From contig JAPTOF010000003.1 of NCBI GenBank assembly GCA_028554755.1, positions 662,501 to 726,500 on the forward strand: DNA of 64,000 nt, written 5' to 3'. A program made the position numbers and the translations under genes. This DNA is from Cordia subcordata. Its lineage: Eukaryota; Streptophyta; Magnoliopsida; Boraginales; Cordiaceae. The notes under the pieces were generated by a model, which ran no database searches, was not told the DNA's origin, and saw nothing but the letters and a program-made list of their open reading frames with translations. This document shows positions 36,407 to 47,520 of this stretch, piece after piece; the stretch's first letter is position 1, and the number at the start of each line of letters is the position of its first letter.

Positions 36407-37690
36407 AAAATATATATACATTTATTAACTATATATCTCTTTAATTATTCTTGATGGGTTCTTTTTTTCTGGGGCATTTTTCTTTTTCAATCTTTGGTAC
36501 ATGAATGGTTTTCATATTGATCCCCCTCGTCCAAAACTGATAAGCTGTTTCCTTTTTTGCTTCTGACATTTCATCTTTATATTGTAATGCAATTTTGTTG
36601 TAAATGATAAGATTGAGTCAAATCTGCAAACAGTTCATCATTTGAAGCCACGTGAAAATATTCTTCCAGTAGCTATTTTCATCATTGCCTGGTGTCACAT
36701 TGGATCCAGATTAATCGATAGATTTTTTTTGTTATCGTTATTGCTCTCGATACTTATTGCACCCGGAATGTATGGTTTTTATCAGATCATCAACAAATAT
36801 AAATTGGACCAAAAGACATAAATTAGAACCCAATTTCTTTGGGGTCACTAATCTTTTTTGTGTTCTAATGAGGTCAAGGTCAGTTAAATAGTAATTTTTT
36901 TTGAACAAATCACCCCTCTTTTACCTTCACCTAGAAGATTTTAGAGTTGTTTCAAAAACGTCCATGATAATCCAATACTCAACTAATAATATTTTATTGT
37001 GTTTCATTACCTAATAAACACATATGTTGATTTTTTTATACACGTGTTTGATTTTAAACCCTAAGCATTACTGTATCTTCTCTTTGCGGCATTACACAGT
37101 CAGGAGTGACGGGAAGAAAACTCCCTTTCTTTGATACTTGATGGATGTTTAAAATAATTAAAATTTTATAAGGTGGGCAAAAGTATAGAAAAAGGCCTGA
37201 AAAAATGGGACTCACCATTGTGTGTTGCAATAATTTAAAAAGGTGATAATGTCTGTAGACCAAAGACTGCGGTTTCGCTGTCCAGCTGCGTTTGCATATT
37301 CAAATCAATGGGGCCTTACAATTTATTACTTCCAAGACATGGAAAACATACAACTTGTAATTTCTAAATGCTTGGAAAGATAACGAGATGCAATGGGCGT
37401 GTGGCTGCTCTGACCCAACTTTTACATTTTATTTTCTTTGTAGCTTGGCCCTAATACATCACTTTTTGCGAGTTTGTGAGATTACGGGGTGGTTTAGATT
37501 AATTTTTTTTAATATTTTTTTAAAAAAATACATTCTTGTAAAATAAGTATTTAACCTGGGGGTCTTTTTATATTGGCTTTTCTAAAATACAGTCTTTTTG
37601 TATTAATTGTTTAAATTGGCATTGAACAAAATTGACTTTAAAAAGAATTTAAATATCGCTTTCTTTAAAAGTCAGAATATTTAACTTTTT
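36407..37690. other. Intergenic, 3' flank of the DUF668 gene
   Basis: The first 200 bases are the probable 3' untranslated region. No gene is seen in the rest. Confidence 0.45.
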
Positions 37691-37694
37691 AAAA

Positions 37695-37904
37695 CAGTAC
37701 TAAAAAAAATTGGTGAATTTGAGACAGATTTTAGATGGAAACTTCGAACTACATTTTCTAATAATTTATTATAAATTTGAGATGGAATTTGAGACAGAAA
37801 TTTTTTCCATCTCAATTAGAGACGAAATTTTCTGTCTCAAAATTGTATACGAGAGTTTTTGAGGCGGAAATTTTATGTCTTAAATTTAAATTTTTTTTGG
37901 AGTG
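37695..37904. mobile_element. Decayed CACTA-type MITE related to the one at 31.5 kb
   Basis: The interior repeats the motifs of the 31521-31842 element (GAATTTGAGAC, CCATCTCAATTAGAGACG, GAGGCGGAAATTTTATG). The right end reads CACTCCAAAAAAAATTT as reverse complement, a degenerate CACTA terminus. The left end is eroded (TACTAAAAAAAATTGG). No clear target duplication was found, so the borders are approximate. Confidence 0.55.
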
Positions 37905-38556
37905 AAAGAATACTTTTTTTAAATGGGGTCAAAAGAAGTACTTTTAAGGCAAGTCAAACGAGCCTTTCGTTTCAAGAAGAGTACAAGCATGGTTCGATTG
38001 AGTTTTTTCGTGGAAACAAATTTTTTTTTTCTATAAAGTGTATATTCTTAACTTCTTAAAAAAGCATTTTTTTTAAAGTTATAGAAAAAAAAGCGTTAAA
38101 AAAAATCTAAACGAGTCTTAAAACTCTAAAAACAAAGAGCTCAAGTTCAACCAGAAACTAAATTATAATTTCTCAAAAAAAAACTTTCTTGAAAAGTTAG
38201 TAAAAGAAGAATTAAAAAAAAAAAAAAAGAAAGAAAGAAACCAAACGAACCCTTCCTTTTTTCCTGGGCTGTACACTACGGCAACTATTTGGGCAAGAGA
38301 ATTAAAGTGATTCTACTTTAATCCCCACTTATCTCACCATTCCAAATCTCTTTACGTTCCCGGCTGAGGATTATATATATGCCTTCTAGGCTCCCTTGAG
38401 GGGCAACGTACGCAGCCACATGAGCAGTGCCTTCTATGAATTAAAGAAGCTTTGACCGAACAGGTTGCGGCAGAGGTTTTCTTTTAACATTTTGGAATGT
38501 GCGAGAGCTACTTTAATGTAATCATCACAACACGAGTATTAGTGATCAGAAAACTC

Positions 38557-38799
38557 ACCCCCAAGGGCATAGGTGAGTTGGTAAGTGGCCAGGTGACTAG
38601 GGTGGAGACACCCTGACAACGCGGGATCGAGTCCGTGTGGCGGCAGTACTCCGCTGAAATATTGCGGGGCTGTTGCTGGATTTCCACGCCCGTTGGTCCT
38701 CTCCCTGGTCGGGCTGCCACTCACGCACATCCCTCGATTTGCCTGGTTGAGGGGCCTCTGGCCAGGTGGGAAAGGGGTTCTCCTTTGGTTAACCCTTTT
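38557..38799 (+). mobile_element. tRNA-derived SINE, copy 2
   Basis: Almost identical to the copy at 34385-34636 over its full length, including the A-box-like (GGCATAGGTGAGTTGGT) and B-box-like (GGGATCGAGTCC, 38623-38634) motifs. It lacks about 8 bp (the TACCTCCCG region of copy 1) and has scattered substitutions. No clean target duplication was found around it. Confidence 0.85.
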
Positions 38800-39550
38800 A
38801 AAGAAATGTTGGTTTTCTTTTTAAAATTAATTAGTGTTAGAGAGAATACTAACATGTTGGTTTTAAGGTTTTCGATTTAATTTAGTCATATAAAATATTT
38901 AGATTTCTCAACATCTCTATTCGTGTGTAACTCATGATAAATTGTTTGAAACGTAATCATTAGATGATATAAGGCACTAATCCAAAATCAATTATAAGTA
39001 GAAGGTGTCATAAATTAAAAAAAATTATATATTAGCCTTGATTCATCTCTATGACATAACTTTATTCTCCAATAACAAACAATGCCACAGTAAAATTGAA
39101 GTAGTGAATACAAGAATGGTTTGAACAAGGATGCATAAGATTAACTTAGACTTAAAGTTCAACTCTATTAGTACCATGATACGAGACATGATATTTTATC
39201 GTAATATCAATTGGTGTCCAATGGAATAATCTAAGCACTCATATATACTAGTGGAAGTTACAATTGATTCAAGTGAGGTAATTAAATTCTCCAATAATTA
39301 GATCATTATATAAGCGGCTGAAGTACTTATTTTGCATTTTACTCTTTATATTTAATAGAGAGACAAGTCCCTTTCGATTTTACTCGTTGGTATGCTAGGT
39401 AAACTAAGCATTACCTGCTGCTGGAAAGTTCACATCCTCATGACGCCATTAAATTTTTAATTGTTTGACATCTTTTTTTCACTAAAAACTTTAATAAAAC
39501 AATGGAATTTGAGCTATTTCATCTACCAGTTACTAGTCTAAAAACTTCCA
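38800..39550. other. A/T-rich intergenic DNA
   Basis: No gene or delimited repeat was seen. Confidence 0.45.
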
Positions 39551-39559
39551 GTAAACAAA

Positions 39560-40800
39560 AGAAAAGAGGTGAAACGGGTTATTTGCAATGGTAATAAGGT
39601 TAAGTTTTGGTTGGATTGTTGGATTGGGGACTGCTCATTGATCGATATTGCTATTGGAGAAGTATCGGAAGAAGAGAAGGACTGGCTAGTCTCAACCTTT
39701 TCTAACATAGAAGGTTCGTAGGATTGGGAGAAATTTCAATCCATGCTTCCTACTTCTACCCTTCTCAATATTGCTAACATTAGAATTTGGCATAACGATG
39801 TGAGAGAGGATTTCATTAGTTGGGGACGGGATCCGAAAGGTATCTTTTCAGTTGCATTAGCTTGTGAAGCTTTGAGAAATGTTCAAATTTCTTCTTCCTT
39901 ACTTTGGGAGGCTATATCGAAGCTGAAACGTCCCTCAAGAATCAAATTAATTTTGTGGCAAGTTGGCCATAGAAAGGTGGCATCTAATTTCCAGTTGGCT
40001 TACAGAAATATTATCCAAGTTAAATGTGTGGATTATGCGATGTCGCCAAGGACGATGTTGATCATATTATTCATTTATGTCCCATAGTTCGGAGGACTTG
40101 GGGAGACTTCTGCAACGTGACCAGAGGGATAGCTTTTTCCTTGAAGCTTGGAACCAATGGACTATGTTGAATATTAAATCTAAGGTTACCCTTTTTGAAG
40201 TTGATTGGAATGTTATCTTCTCAGTGGCTATATGGAATTTCTGGAAATGGCGAAATGATAAATCTTCAATTGTCAAAGGGGTACCAATATTACTGGCATG
40301 GTAATATCATTATCTCCTAGGTGAAAGAGATTTTAGAGGTCTGGGAGGTACAACTATCAAAAGGCTCTCAATTGTGGTATAAGACAGAGATTGGGTGGTC
40401 TAAGTCAAATCTGGGATAGGAATTGAATGTTGATGGATCTTCTAAAAGGAACCTAGGAATGAGGGAGCTAGAGGTCTTTCAGGGACAAGTGTGGCAACTG
40501 GAAAGGAGGTGTCACAATTAATCTTAGAGTGGCATCTAATTATAGAGCAAAGGTTGTTGCCTTGTAGAAGGGTCTACGCATGGCAAAATCATTAGATTTG
40601 GATCTTCTCATGATTGAGACAGACTCAATGACTGTTGTTACTTCGATAAATAGACCCATCCTGAGGACTTGCCCTTTGAGACCCTTCTTAAAGGATTGTC
40701 ATAGGATTCTTTTTAGCAAAAAAAGCTTCAAATTAGGCATGTTTATAGGAAAATAAATACTTGTACAAATTGGCTAGCAAATTATGGGGCAATAAGCCTA
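39560..40800 (+). pseudogene. LINE remnant: zinc-binding reverse-transcriptase tail and RNase H
   Basis: Broken plus-strand frames match the C-terminal part of plant L1-like LINE polyproteins. First comes a zf-RVT-like region (KVKFWLDCWIGDCSL, then DFISWGRDPKGIFSV and RPSRIKLILWQ). An RNase H-like region follows (ELNVDGSSKRN near 40420, then RAKVVAL and LDLDLLMIETDSM near 40550-40630). Multiple stops and frameshifts interrupt it and no reverse transcriptase core is present. It is a dead 3' portion that runs directly into the first duplicated spacer of the SAP/F-box cluster. Confidence 0.72.
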
Positions 40801-40839
40801 TTGGATTTTGGATCCTTGTTGATGTTTATAAGAGTGGCT

Positions 40840-41050
40840 TGTCTACTTGTCATAGATGCAAAAATTGCACATATTGATATGTGTAAAAGTTTATGTAAAT
40901 AATTTGATAGGGGTGATCAGGTTGAAATTTTTGGACCGAAAAATAAGCCCAATTCTATTTTCCGCCCCCGCTGGGCTCCGCATGGGAATGAATAAATGAT
41001 ACGGCCCAAGGAATAATTGTTGAGACACCCGCGACTCTATAGTGTGTGCT
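40840..41050. repeat. Cluster spacer repeat, copy 1
   Basis: A spacer containing GATGCAAAAATTGCA, GATCAGGTTGAAATTTTTG, ATTTTCCGCC, TGGGCT and ATGGGAATGA. It recurs at about 46230-46540 and 50980-51240. The three copies lie upstream of the SAP1, F-box and SAP2 genes respectively, which indicates duplication of a larger segment. This first copy is the most diverged. Confidence 0.75.
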
Positions 41051-41492
41051 AATGTATTTTCTTGAAAAATATTCTTCGCTTGGTGTTCAGTTAAATGGAA
41101 AACTTAGTTAATTATAAAATATTTTTTTATCAATGAAAAATCTTTGTTAAAAAGGAAGACAATGTTAACTCATTAAAATTATTTTTTCAACAATAAACCT
41201 TAAAAAAGCCTCACGAAAATATTTAATGTATACTCACTAAAATTGTACTTTAAGTATCTCAATAAAATTATTTCTTTGAAAAAATTATTATAAACTCATC
41301 AAATATTTTTAAATAAATTATTTTAAACAATTAAATTTTTGATATCTCATTAAAAGTATCTTCAAAAAAATATTGTGAACTCGTCAAAATATTTTTCTTT
41401 TAACATAATTGACAATTTGTCAAAAGGTAACTGAAAGAGAAGTTATTCTTTTTATGTTTCCTATTCCATGTTACAAATTTCGTTTGGATTAA

Positions 41493-41747
41493 GAGCCCGT
41501 TTAAATTGGTTTTTTTTCAAAAGCACTTTTTTTAAAAGGCTTTTAAAAAATAACTTTTTTTTATAAGTTGAAAATTCTGACTACTAACAAAGCTGTATTT
41601 GAGCTTTTTTCAGAGTTTCAGCTTTTTTGGAAGCCAAATCAAATAGTTATTGCAAATCTAGTGTAACTTTTTCAGGAAAAAAAAAAGTACTTTTTCTTTA
41701 AAAAAAATACTTTTTTCCTGGAAAAAAAAGTCAATCCAAACAGGCCC
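41493..41747. mobile_element. Tourist-like (PIF/Harbinger) MITE
   Basis: A 255-bp element with ends GAGCCCGTTTAAATTGG and, as reverse complement, GGGCCTGTTTGGATTGA. It is flanked by TAA at 41490-41492 and 41748-41750. The ends resemble those of the large Harbinger element at 12.7-17.7 kb. It is noncoding and lies about 370 bp upstream of the SAP1 start codon. Confidence 0.8.
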
Positions 41748-42018
41748 TAAGTTAAAGAATGATTTTCTCAACCTTTTCTTGGAAAGTGTATTGATCTCCT
41801 AGATACTCTTTCTAAGACTAACTTATTTACCAAATTTGGGGGTGTAATACTGAAAACTAGATTGACTATTTTTTAAAAAAAACTATTTCACTGTACCAAT
41901 TGGACGTGTAAATCGAACTACTAACTTCCCAACAAAAGAAATCAATACCTATTCCATGTGGAATTCATACTTCCAAAAATTGCCTATTACCTAACCCACT
42001 TTGGATTAATTTGCTGCT

Positions 42019-42026
42019 TATAAAAA
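42019..42026 (+). promoter_or_regulatory. TATA box of SAP1
   Basis: TATAAAAA lies 95 bp upstream of the SAP1 start. The surrounding sequence is conserved upstream of SAP2 (TATAAAAA at 51976-51983), which supports a functional core promoter. Confidence 0.65.
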
Positions 42027-42113
42027 TCTTTAACACCCTTTTGAGTTTGTAAACGTTGTGCTCACAAAAACATTCCAACAACGCTCCACATAAGTCAAGC
42101 ATTATATTCAACA

Positions 42114-42542
42114 ATGGATTCTTGCGATAATCAAGAAAAACTACGTCTGTGTGCAAAGGGTTGTGGCTTCTATGGTTCACCAGCCACTCGCAATCTTTGC
42201 TCTAAGTGCTTCAGAGATGAGCTCAAGAAAGAAGCAGCCAAGCCTTGTAATAATCAAGCTTTAGATAATAACCCAAAGACTAATCCATTCCCATGGGTTG
42301 GTAAGAAAACTTCGATTGTTGAGACAACTACTTCAGCTGTGAAGGCTAGTAGATGCAAAAGTTGTAAGAAGAAGGTTGGGGTAATGGGTTTTAGTTGCCG
42401 TTGCGGAGGAATTTTCTGTGCCACTCATAGGTACCCGGAGGAACATGCTTGCGGCTTCGATTTCAAGGCTTCTGGACGTGATGCTATAACCAAGCAAAAC
42501 CCTGTTTGTAAGGCAGACAAGCTAGACCAGAGGATCCAGTGA
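42114..42542 (+). CDS. SAP1 (local name): A20/AN1 zinc-finger stress-associated protein
   Basis: A single-exon gene of 142 residues, the usual compact intronless form of plant SAPs. The A20 finger is at about residues 12-37 (CAKGCGFYGSPATRNLCSKC). The AN1 finger is at about 81-121 (CKSC, CRCGGIFC, THRYPEEHAC, all metal ligands present), followed by the family ending QNPVCKADKLDQRI. Plant SAPs are stress-induced, and A20/AN1 proteins act in ubiquitin binding or ligase activity and in redox signalling. A TATA box is 95 bp upstream. It is intact and is the full-length member of the local SAP family. The linker between the fingers is short. Confidence 0.93.
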   Translation: MDSCDNQEKLRLCAKGCGFYGSPATRNLCSKCFRDELKKEAAKPCNNQALDNNPKTNPFPWVGKKTSIVETTTSAVKASRCKSCKKKVGVMGFSCRCGGIFCATHRYPEEHACGFDFKASGRDAITKQNPVCKADKLDQRIQ

Positions 42543-42559
42543 CGCTATCGTGTTCGAAT

Positions 42560-42730
42560 TTAAATCCTCTCATAATATTCATCGTATTTTAATTCAATCA
42601 ACAAGTTTGTTAGGGTTTAAATGTTCTCAATAACTTTCCTTGTATTAGATTGCATTTATATCAAGTATGCAAATCAATAATAGAGTCATTAGTCAATTTT
42701 TTCTTCCATTCCTTGTAATTATCATCGGGT
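42560..42730. repeat. SAP 3' tail repeat, copy 1
   Basis: The 3' flank of SAP1 contains TAGGGTTTAAATGTTCTCAA and GTCAATTTTTTCTTC. Related tails occur at 45340-45750 and 50210-50600, with a short piece after SAP2, so the tail belongs to the duplicated unit. This copy is diverged from the other two. Confidence 0.6.
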
Positions 42731-44938
42731 ATTTTCCGTGCAATACACGGAGAAATGCAGGATTTCAATGTTTTTATTATTATTATTATTTATGATGAAT
42801 TTTAATCTATATTCTATATGAGTTTTCACCAAACTTCAATTAAATAGTTCTTCCAAAAAAAAAAACTTACAAGAGTTAGGACCAAATAACAGTTAGGAGA
42901 AATTAGGGGATAGCTCAAGGGATTAGAGATTAGGGGATAGCTATTATTTGGTTCTAAGTTTCCAACTTAAAGTTTCAGTTATTTTATTTTTAAAATATCA
43001 ACAAATTTTGACAATTAATTTAAATAAAAAAGTTTGCAATGGAAGGAAAGAAGAGTGAGAAAATGAGAATGGAAAACTATAGGTAGAGCTAAGATATTTT
43101 TGAATCTTTTTTTTTTTTTGGGTCAAAAGGTAAGATATCTAAAACAATGGTTAAGATTTGTTTATAATTTAAGAATAAAATATATATTTGAGATTTTAAG
43201 TTAGAATGTTAGGACTAAATGGAAGTTAGGAAATGATCCCAATATATATCATACTTTCATCACCTTATTTTGACCTTTTATTTGGCATGTTGAGTTGGCA
43301 TGTCAACTAGATTTTTTTTTTTGATCACTCTACTTTTTAATTTTTTTTCTCAAAAAAAAAATATCCAAATCCCTTGTTTTTGAGTATTAGACCAAACAGG
43401 TCTCTCAGTTATCATTTTTCCCTTTCCAAGTCCCTATGTCAATTAAACATTAAACATAATGAAATAGTTAAATATATTCGTAAAATACCATTCATAAACT
43501 TGACGAGTTAAATGACGTGATAAACATATTCTTTTTTATCTTTTATTTTTCAATAAAGCGACAAAACATGTAAGCTTTTTTATTTTTATTTTTATATTAC
43601 TTTTAGAAATATTTAATTAATTACTATTGTTAAGTACTTTACAAAAAGTAAAAATAAAAATGAAAAAAGTAATTAAAAATATTTATATTTTTTTCTCTTC
43701 GAAAAATTTTGAAACTTTTCAAATGGTAATGTTATCCTTTGGGAAGCTTTTAAATTTTTTTTTTAATTTTTTATCAACTAAAGTAGGAAATGAAACATAC
43801 AAAAAATAATAATAATAAAGAGTTCGTGTCATTTTATTTATTTCACTAAGGGCATAAATGATATTTTTTAAAAAATAGTTAACTTTTCTATTAACCTTAA
43901 CTTACAAAGAATATAAGAAGGGATAAAAAGGAACTAAGGAACTTATAAACAAGAGACTTGAATGTCTTTTTCCCCTTCTCTCTCACTCTTCTTTATTTCT
44001 ACTCTCTTTATTTCCTTTTTTTTTCCCTCAATTAAGGTTCTTTATTTTCTTTTTTCTCCTCTCTCAATTAAGGTTTTCTCCTTTCTTTTTTCTTATGTCT
44101 TTGTCCGAGCCAATAATGATCATTCATGTCTTTGTGAGATTATGCACACACAGATTTTCTGTATTGCATTTCTGTACAAATAGATATTACAAGAGTTTGA
44201 ATACAGCCTAAACGCTAGAAGATACACATTTAGATTTTACAAATTGTTACAAGTGATAAATCATATAACGAATAGTAATTAATGAGTTATCTTATGTATT
44301 TGCTTAATTAAAGTTCCAAAATTAAAACCAATCAATGCTTAAAACCAATCATTTCAAAACAGAAATATAGACTTAAAAAATATGACTCAGTGAATTAACA
44401 AGTTACTCCATTATATGTTCTATTTTCAGTAAAAAAAAGAAAAAAGATTTCCTCGAAAATGGCTCTAATTTTTGGTAAATAAATGCTTATTTTTCAATTA
44501 AAATTTATGTAAGAAAAGAGAATTGCTTAAAATAAGAATATTAAGAAAAGCATACAAAGCCAATCAAAACTAAAATTACTCTAAGTTACTTTTTCATAAG
44601 TCAAACCATTAACACCCTCTTGAAGAACACGTAATCTTACGTCCTGGGAGACTCCAAATTCTATTTTATATTGGACGCGCGCATAAACTAAAATCGAAAC
44701 CAATTAAGGAAAGTATTATATTCCTACTTGGAAATGGTTCACATTCTATTTATACACAATAGAATAATTAATTGTAAGAAATCCTATTAGCATTATGCCA
44801 CTCAAGAGTCGCAGGTTTACATGCTCATTGTTTCCAAATTTTCTCCTCAGTCGGTTTTAATTACCTTTTCCTGCTAAGTTTTGGAATTTTCAAACCCTTC
44901 GCCAACTGGGTATCGCTTGTTAATTCCCCAACCCATAT

Positions 44939-44978
<40 letters not shown>

Positions 44979-45005
44979 GTATGTATATATTTATATATCA
45001 CCCTT
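42730..45005. other. A/T-rich intergenic DNA within the cluster
   Basis: No gene is supported. Open frames here come from poly-T or CT-rich runs (for example 43960-44100). A TA/CATA microsatellite spans about 44934-44998. Confidence 0.5.
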
Positions 45006-45008
45006 GCG

Positions 45009-45318
45009 TTTTCATTGGCTTCTGACTCTTGACCTCTCTCACCTTTGCATTCATCGCCCAAAAGTGTTTTAAATGATGGTGTAATCTCGGGGATATTATC
45101 TGCAAGTCCTAAGCCTGGAGTACTTGAATTTGGATAAATGTTGGTGCATTAATCGTTTAGATATCAACCATGAGAAACTTAAGGAGTTGGTTATATATAT
45201 ATCTAGCATGTGGTGTGGAGATGATCCATTGGAAATATAACTGCTACTCTATTGCAAAGCTGTAGCCAAGCAAAATCATGTTTGTAACGCAGACAAGCTA
45301 GTCCAAAGGATTCAATGA
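45009..45318 (+). pseudogene. Chimeric F-box/SAP pseudogene
   Basis: Three pieces are joined. At 45009-45068 the sequence matches the leader of the F-box gene (TTCATTGGCTTCTG, GCATTCATCGCCCAAA, compare 47463-47516). It then jumps to the leucine-rich-repeat coding region (45069-45240, AAATGATGGTGTAATCTC, compare 48013-48190), having lost the F-box itself, and has in-frame stops. At about 45255-45318 it continues as the last codons of a SAP gene (AKQNHVCNADKLVQRIQ and stop, compare 42485-42542). It is clearly nonfunctional but records a recombination between neighbouring F-box and SAP genes. Confidence 0.85.
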
Positions 45319-45339
45319 GTCCTAATCGTCATGCATTAA

Positions 45340-45750
45340 GTGTTTGGATTTAAATCTTCTCGTAACATTTCTCATATTTTAGCTCCATCATCAAGTGCGT
45401 TAAGGTTTAAATATTCTCAATTGCTTTCCTTATATTTTGATTCATCATCAAGTGTGTTAGGATTTAAATGTCCTTAATATACGTCCTTCATACAAACCTT
45501 GTATGTTATTAGTCGGTAATATATATAGATTCATTATCATTAATTCATATATATCACGGATGCAGATTATAAATATAGTTATCTGGTTGAGTAGTCAATT
45601 TTTTTTCTATTCATTTTTAATTATTATAATTTTCCCGAATTTAAAGAAAACACTAGAAAGTTACTCCACGCATCAGTTGTATATGTTGGTAAAAATTAGA
45701 TATTTTACTTGTGTTCTAGAAATATAAAACCAAATAAAGCACCAAACAGG
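45340..45750. repeat. SAP 3' tail repeat, copy 2
   Basis: About 400 bp strongly similar to 50210-50600. Shared strings include GTGTTAGGATTTAAAT, GATTCATTATCATTA, CTCCACGCATCAGTTGTATA and TTTTACTTGTGTTCTAGAAA. It follows the SAP remnant of the chimeric pseudogene. Confidence 0.85.
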
Positions 45751-46189
45751 AAACTTGCTTTTTAACAAAAGAAAAAAGGAAAAAAGAAAAGAAATGCAAT
45801 GTATATGTAAGTCAATATGAGTATCCATTCTAAGATCAAGTCAAGCAATCCAAAATAATGTATTAGTTTCAATTAATTCATGCAAGGTAATTCGATTTTT
45901 TCAATAGCAAACAATAACGTGGTAAAAAAAAGTAGCAAATTTAAAAGAATAATCAATGACTACAACAAGAATGAGTTAAACATGGATGTATAAAATTAAA
46001 CGAAGCAACCCTAACATTATGTTATGTAACATTATAATTATATTATATATAAAATAATTTCAAAATAAATATTGCTCTAAGAAAAGTAATTTTTAGTCTA
46101 TATATTTATGAATAACTGATGGAGTGACAATGCAAACTTCTATGCGCAAGTTACAAGACATATGTTCCGGATCATTATTCTGACGACTA

Positions 46190-46540
46190 AATGGATAAAC
46201 TCCAACTAAAGATTTATTCGCAGATCAATGTTTATAAGGCGCTGCTTATCATAGACGCAAAAATTGCACTTATTGACGACTCGAAAGCTTAGAAGATAAT
46301 TTGGTTGTCTTAATTAACTCTTAATGTTGTCTTAATAGGCCATGCCTCAGATTCCTATTATTATAATTATATAGTAAAAGTATAGATAATTTAATATGGG
46401 AAGGCAGATTGAAATTTTTGCAGTGATCAATACTAAGCCAAACTTTATTTTCCGCCACCACTGGGCTGACATGGGAATGATACAGCCAATGGCATAATTG
46501 TAGAGACTTGTCACGAGACACTGGATTGTTGTAAGTTAAT
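46190..46540. repeat. Cluster spacer repeat, copy 2
   Basis: It matches 50940-51240 closely (CTCCAACTAAAGATTTATTC, GCAAAAATTGCA, TTGTCTTAATAGG, GGGCTGACATGGGAATGATA) and 40840-41050 more weakly. It lies upstream of the F-box gene. Confidence 0.85.
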
Positions 46541-47035
46541 ATAGATGAGCCCCATCAACAGCATTATACCTCTTTTGCTAAAAAATCTCAAACTTCAATT
46601 GCAGTGTCAAATCGGCAGAATACTAATAGATGTAACTAAAGTATTCCGAAACCAAGTGATGATTTGATTTTTAGTGTCCCAATCCTCTATTCCCTCCACA
46701 AACATGCCATCTGTTCCCCTGTTGCTTGCTATGGTTCGCAAATATCTCCGTTCACAATTCTCCATAATTTTCTTCTTTTCAGAAAGCTATCATCACTTGA
46801 GACCATGTCACATAATTTGTACAATCCAAAATAATGTTGATTAAATGCAAAACCTCCATTTTTATCAAGATATACCAGAAATAGTAATGTGGAGTCAAAA
46901 CCCAAGAAAATCGACTGCAAAAACGAATTTAGAACTTTTTTTTTTTTTTTGGGAAATTTCTGAGCAAAAACCAAAAATTTCCTACCAAAAGGCCAAAAAA
47001 ATAAGATAGCGGTGATAGTGGCATGTGCCACTAAG

Positions 47036-47440
47036 GTGGCAGCTCTGATACCATGTTGAAATAGAAGCAGGAAGTCATAGATCCAAAAGCAAGACGAAGA
47101 AATTATTTACAAGTATATTTTATTCATATGGTGTGATGAATATCTTATACGAACAAGAGTTGTCTTGTTGGCCAAGACAAGAACGGAAGAACCTCGGCCC
47201 TAAGCTTTGAATACCCCGGGGCAGGTCTATGAGTTAGTAAGGCAGTCCTAACTAATGGAAAGCATACAATTAGACAAGCTATAATAATATATAGAAGATA
47301 CGAGATACACTGAATTATTCTAAATATACTCTTAACAACATTGATAATCTCAAAGGGCACACATTGATTAACTAAACAAATAGTGTGATAAAAGACATTG
47401 ATAAGCTAAATAGACATACGTTGATAAGCTAAGTGGACAT
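47036..47440 (-). mobile_element. Copia LTR remnant upstream of the F-box gene
   Basis: GCTCTGATACCATG at 47042-47055 is the reverse complement of the initiator-Met-tRNA primer binding site next to an LTR end (CAACA then TGGTATCAGAGC). The adjoining stretch TGTTGAAATAG onward is therefore a probable minus-oriented LTR that runs toward the F-box promoter. Its other end and a target duplication could not be fixed. Confidence 0.45.
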
Positions 47441-47520
47441 AGGAGCTTGTTTTAAAACTAGCTTCATTGGCTTCTGGCTCTTACCTCACTCACCGTAGCA
47501 TTCATCACCCAAAGTCTAAC

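Noticed and set aside
38540..38812. A target duplication around SINE copy 2
   Set aside because: Only a 5-base AGAAA match could be found at offset positions, not a convincing duplication.
43960..44183. A membrane-protein-like open frame
   Set aside because: It is a translation of CT- and T-rich low-complexity DNA with no conserved features.
47467..47520. An 18-codon longer start for the F-box gene
   Set aside because: The upstream frame begins at TTG, not ATG. The ATG at 47521 directly precedes the F-box and fits family starts.
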